A stretch of 6,389 nucleotides of DNA from assembly GCA_030151745.1 (NCBI GenBank), contig JASLDA010000531.1, forward strand, positions 1-6,389, in the 5' to 3' direction. Below are positions 5,498 through 6,389 of this stretch, piece after piece (the first letter of the stretch is position 1; every line of letters starts with the position of its first letter). Both the position numbers and the translations under genes were made by a program. A model generated the notes under the pieces. It had not been told where the DNA came from and did not search any database. It saw nothing but the letters and a program-made list of their open reading frames with translations. The DNA comes from Chitinophagaceae bacterium. GTDB taxonomy: Bacteria > Bacteroidota > Bacteroidia > Chitinophagales > Chitinophagaceae.

Positions 5498-5898
5498 GGT
5501 CGATCCTGAACTCTTAGGTACTTCGGCAGAAATGATACTTCAAGCTCTCCACCATGGAGAATTGCTATAACCTGTTGTGCCGTAAGCGAATTGACTTTCT
5601 TTGGGTCTGTAACCAGAGCTTCAATCATTTTCAGCTTATCGGCTTTATTCAACCTTCCGACATAATCATGCCAGCACCTTTGAATTATAAATAGATATTT
5701 CTTGGTCGTGTTCCACCAAGATTGATTGAATAGCTTTGTGCAATCACTGCAAAGCATTCTGCGATAAATGAATTTGGGAGAAGAAATCAGCATTGAAAAT
5801 AGCTGACCTTCTGCGGTTAAAGCCTTTCTTTTCTTGCATATATCGCAAGTTTTGGCATCAACCGGAGTACCTATCACCGGCCTAGCAATTTTGTCCAT
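5494..5898 (-). CDS. 134-residue protein with a CxxC...CxxC zinc-binding motif
   Basis: An unknown protein with two cysteine pairs, C18-x2-C21 and C50-x2-C53, separated by 28 residues and set among basic residues (K-K-R-K after the first pair). This is the layout of a zinc ribbon or zinc finger. After the motif comes an aromatic-rich stretch around 57-77 (S-W-W-N, C-W-H-D-Y) and a helical C-terminal part. It is the first protein gene after the tRNA cluster. The ATG at 5896-5898 has GAAGGG 8 bases upstream, and the stop overlaps the start of the next gene. The two cysteine pairs are seen; zinc binding and any nucleic-acid binding are inferred. Its A+T content is high in the middle (about one third G+C in one hand-counted line). 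Confidence 0.85.
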   Translation of the reverse strand: MDKIARPVIGTPVDAKTCDICKKRKALTAEGQLFSMLISSPKFIYRRMLCSDCTKLFNQSWWNTTKKYLFIIQRCWHDYVGRLNKADKLKMIEALVTDPKKVNSLTAQQVIAILHGGELEVSFLPKYLRVQDRP

Positions 5899-5910
5899 GA
5901 TTTCGACCCT

Positions 5911-5982
5911 TCAAAGTTTTTGAGCCGGTTTTCCAAGGGTGATCCAATTCCCTTGCGCCAGAGCCGGTTTGACGTACTGCAT
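5911..5982 (-). CDS. Possible 23-residue leader peptide
   Basis: A 24-codon ORF beginning MQYVKPALAQ and ending K-P-A-Q-K-L before TGA, 12 bases ahead of the zinc-finger-like gene. The repeated K-P-A is the translation of the 10-base direct repeat. The only Shine-Dalgarno-like bases (GAGA) are too close to the ATG. Chance is a fair alternative. Confidence 0.15.
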   Translation of the reverse strand: MQYVKPALAQGNWITLGKPAQKL

Positions 5983-6010
5983 TTCTCACATGGTGAACAC
6001 AACTCCACCT

Positions 6011-6031
6011 GAATAGGTATCTGACCTATTC
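6011..6031 (-). terminator. 8-bp hairpin right after tRNA-Lys
   Basis: GAATAGGT at 6011-6018 and ACCTATTC at 6024-6031 form a perfect 8-bp stem with a 5-base loop. It starts one base after the tRNA discriminator base (6033). There is no U-tract, so it may be a 3'-processing signal or a weak terminator of the tRNA transcript rather than a classical terminator. Confidence 0.5.
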
Positions 6032-6032
6032 G

Positions 6033-6105
6033 TGCCACCGGTAGGAATCGAACCTACGACCCGCTGATTAAAAGTCAGCTGCTCTACCTATTGAGCTACG
6101 ATGGC
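6033..6105 (-). tRNA. tRNA-Lys (anticodon UUU)
   Basis: A 73-base cloverleaf with every arm intact: acceptor GCCATCG/CGGTGGC (7 bp with one G-T pair), D-arm GCTC/GAGC, anticodon arm GCTGA-CTTTTAA-TCAGC giving anticodon TTT, a 5-base variable loop, T-arm GTAGG-TTCGATT-CCTAC and discriminator A. CCA is not encoded, so it must be added by an enzyme. It would decode AAA and AAG lysine codons, supplementing the host pool. Degeneration is not evident. Confidence 0.97.
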
Positions 6106-6108
6106 TTA

Positions 6109-6266
6109 GAAAGTAATTGAAGGGCAGGAATCGAACCTGCTGCGTGTCGGATATTCCCTGTAGGCTTTCCAGTACGTCTAGCCCAGTCTTATCGGTTGGA
6201 GTTTCTACAGTTCTTTTCTAAACTGCCACGATTAAGAGAGCTTCCGCCAGTCATTCAATTACTTTC
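6109..6266 (-). ncRNA. 158-base tRNA-like RNA element: T-arm plus 13-bp terminal stem
   Basis: On the minus strand, a T-arm (GCAGG-TTCGATT-CCTGC, 6140-6124) is as good as that of a real tRNA. The 3' acceptor strand CCTTCAA would pair with TTGAATG at the 5' side (6258-6252) in six of seven positions, but 143 bases separate the ends, twice the tRNA length. The pairing extends outward to a perfect 13-bp stem (6109-6121 with 6254-6266). Inside I see the hairpins CAGTT-TAGAAAAG-AACTG and CTGGGCT...AGCCTACAG (two-base bulge) but no normal D-arm or anticodon arm. It may be an interrupted or degenerate tRNA, or a distinct tRNA-like RNA. It lacks the size and tag frame of tmRNA. Confidence 0.5.
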
Positions 6267-6287
6267 CTGTATTTAGTTGTAATGTGT

Positions 6288-6358
6288 TGTGGGCCAATCC
6301 TTAGCGGTAGCATCATTTCCGCAAGCGTAGGGATTGCTTTTGCGCAACGGTTGCCACA
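6288..6358. other. Structured tract between tRNA genes
   Basis: Nested pairings are present: TGTGG/CCACA (6288-6292 with 6354-6358), CAATCC/GGATTG (6295-6300 with 6331-6336) and GCGG/CCGC (6304-6307 with 6319-6322). No TTCRANY T-loop or anticodon arm is visible on either strand, so I do not call a tRNA. It may be a decayed tRNA or a spacer RNA. Confidence 0.35.
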
Positions 6359-6368
6359 CCAACCATGA

Positions 6369-6389
6369 TACGGAACGGCGGACTTGAAC
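6369..6389 (-). tRNA. 3' end of a tRNA cut by the window edge
   Basis: The minus strand from the right edge reads GTTCAAGTCCGCC, that is, the last base of the 5' T-stem, a T-loop TTCAAGT and the 3' T-stem CCGCC. A 7-base acceptor strand GTTCCGT and discriminator A (6369) follow. CCA is not encoded. The anticodon lies beyond the window, so the amino acid is unknown. Confidence 0.6.

Larger units (their letters stand above)
5899..6032 (-). promoter_or_regulatory. Leader between tRNA-Lys and the protein operon
   Basis: These 134 bases hold the hairpin after tRNA-Lys, a 10-base direct repeat (GAGCCGGTTT, plus-strand sense, at 5922-5931 and 5961-5970) and, between the two copies, a 6-bp inverted repeat (CAAGGG at 5934-5939 with CCCTTG at 5950-5955). 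I find no good -35/-10 pair on the minus strand, so the operon may be read from a promoter upstream of the tRNAs. The repeat-hairpin-repeat layout could be an operator. Confidence 0.4.

Noticed and set aside
6109..6266. tmRNA or self-splicing intron in a tRNA
   Set aside because: Too short for either typical form, no tag reading frame, and no clear group I core pairings seen by eye.
6281..6362. Plus-strand tRNA ending in an encoded CCA
   Set aside because: The 3' bases look right, but there is no T-loop consensus or anticodon arm and the acceptor pairs at only five positions.

Overview
The window looks like part of a tailed-phage genome (or a closely related prophage or element). It carries a tRNA cluster followed by tightly packed DNA-replication and recombination genes, all on the minus strand and read from right to left. 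I see no convincing gene on the plus strand. The main phage indicators are a RecA-like P-loop ATPase of the Sak4/phage nucleotide-binding type, a Cas4/RecB-like nuclease, an SNF2-type helicase carrying the DEPGLGKT form of the Walker A motif, many 4-base start/stop overlaps, and small unknown ORFs. I cannot name the host. The gene set resembles that of actinobacterial phages, but base composition is only moderate. Hand-counted 60-base samples ranged from about 33% to 62% G+C, with the acidic-protein gene highest.

Layout in the direction of transcription. (1) 6389-6033 holds RNA genes: the 3' end of a tRNA cut by the window edge, a structured tract, an unusual 158-base element that combines a perfect T-arm hairpin with a 13-bp terminal stem, and a clear tRNA-Lys(UUU) followed at once by a hairpin. 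(2) 6032-5899 is a short leader with a 10-base direct repeat. (3) 5898-2784 is one translationally coupled run: a zinc-finger-like 134-residue protein, a 186-residue unknown protein, a 619-residue SNF2 helicase and a 98-residue single-pass membrane protein. (4) 2783-2235 appears to be its own unit: a TTGACA-type promoter, a small protein with a coiled coil and a very acidic tail, and a 10-bp hairpin at its stop codon. (5) 2234-1918 has no obvious gene but is dense in foldback structure: a 126-base inverted-repeat element next to a 47-base three-way junction. (6) 1917 to the left edge is a second coupled run: a Cas4-like Fe-S nuclease, a 58-residue unknown protein and a Sak4-like ATPase that leaves the window.

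How the genes may work together. The nuclease and the Sak4-like ATPase form a plausible exonuclease/annealase-recombinase pair for phage homologous recombination. The SNF2 helicase would remodel or translocate on DNA in the same processes. The acidic-tailed protein may serve as an abundant partner, because its tail resembles those of single-strand DNA-binding proteins although no OB fold is visible. These links are inferred from family knowledge and gene order. The four small proteins have no assigned function.
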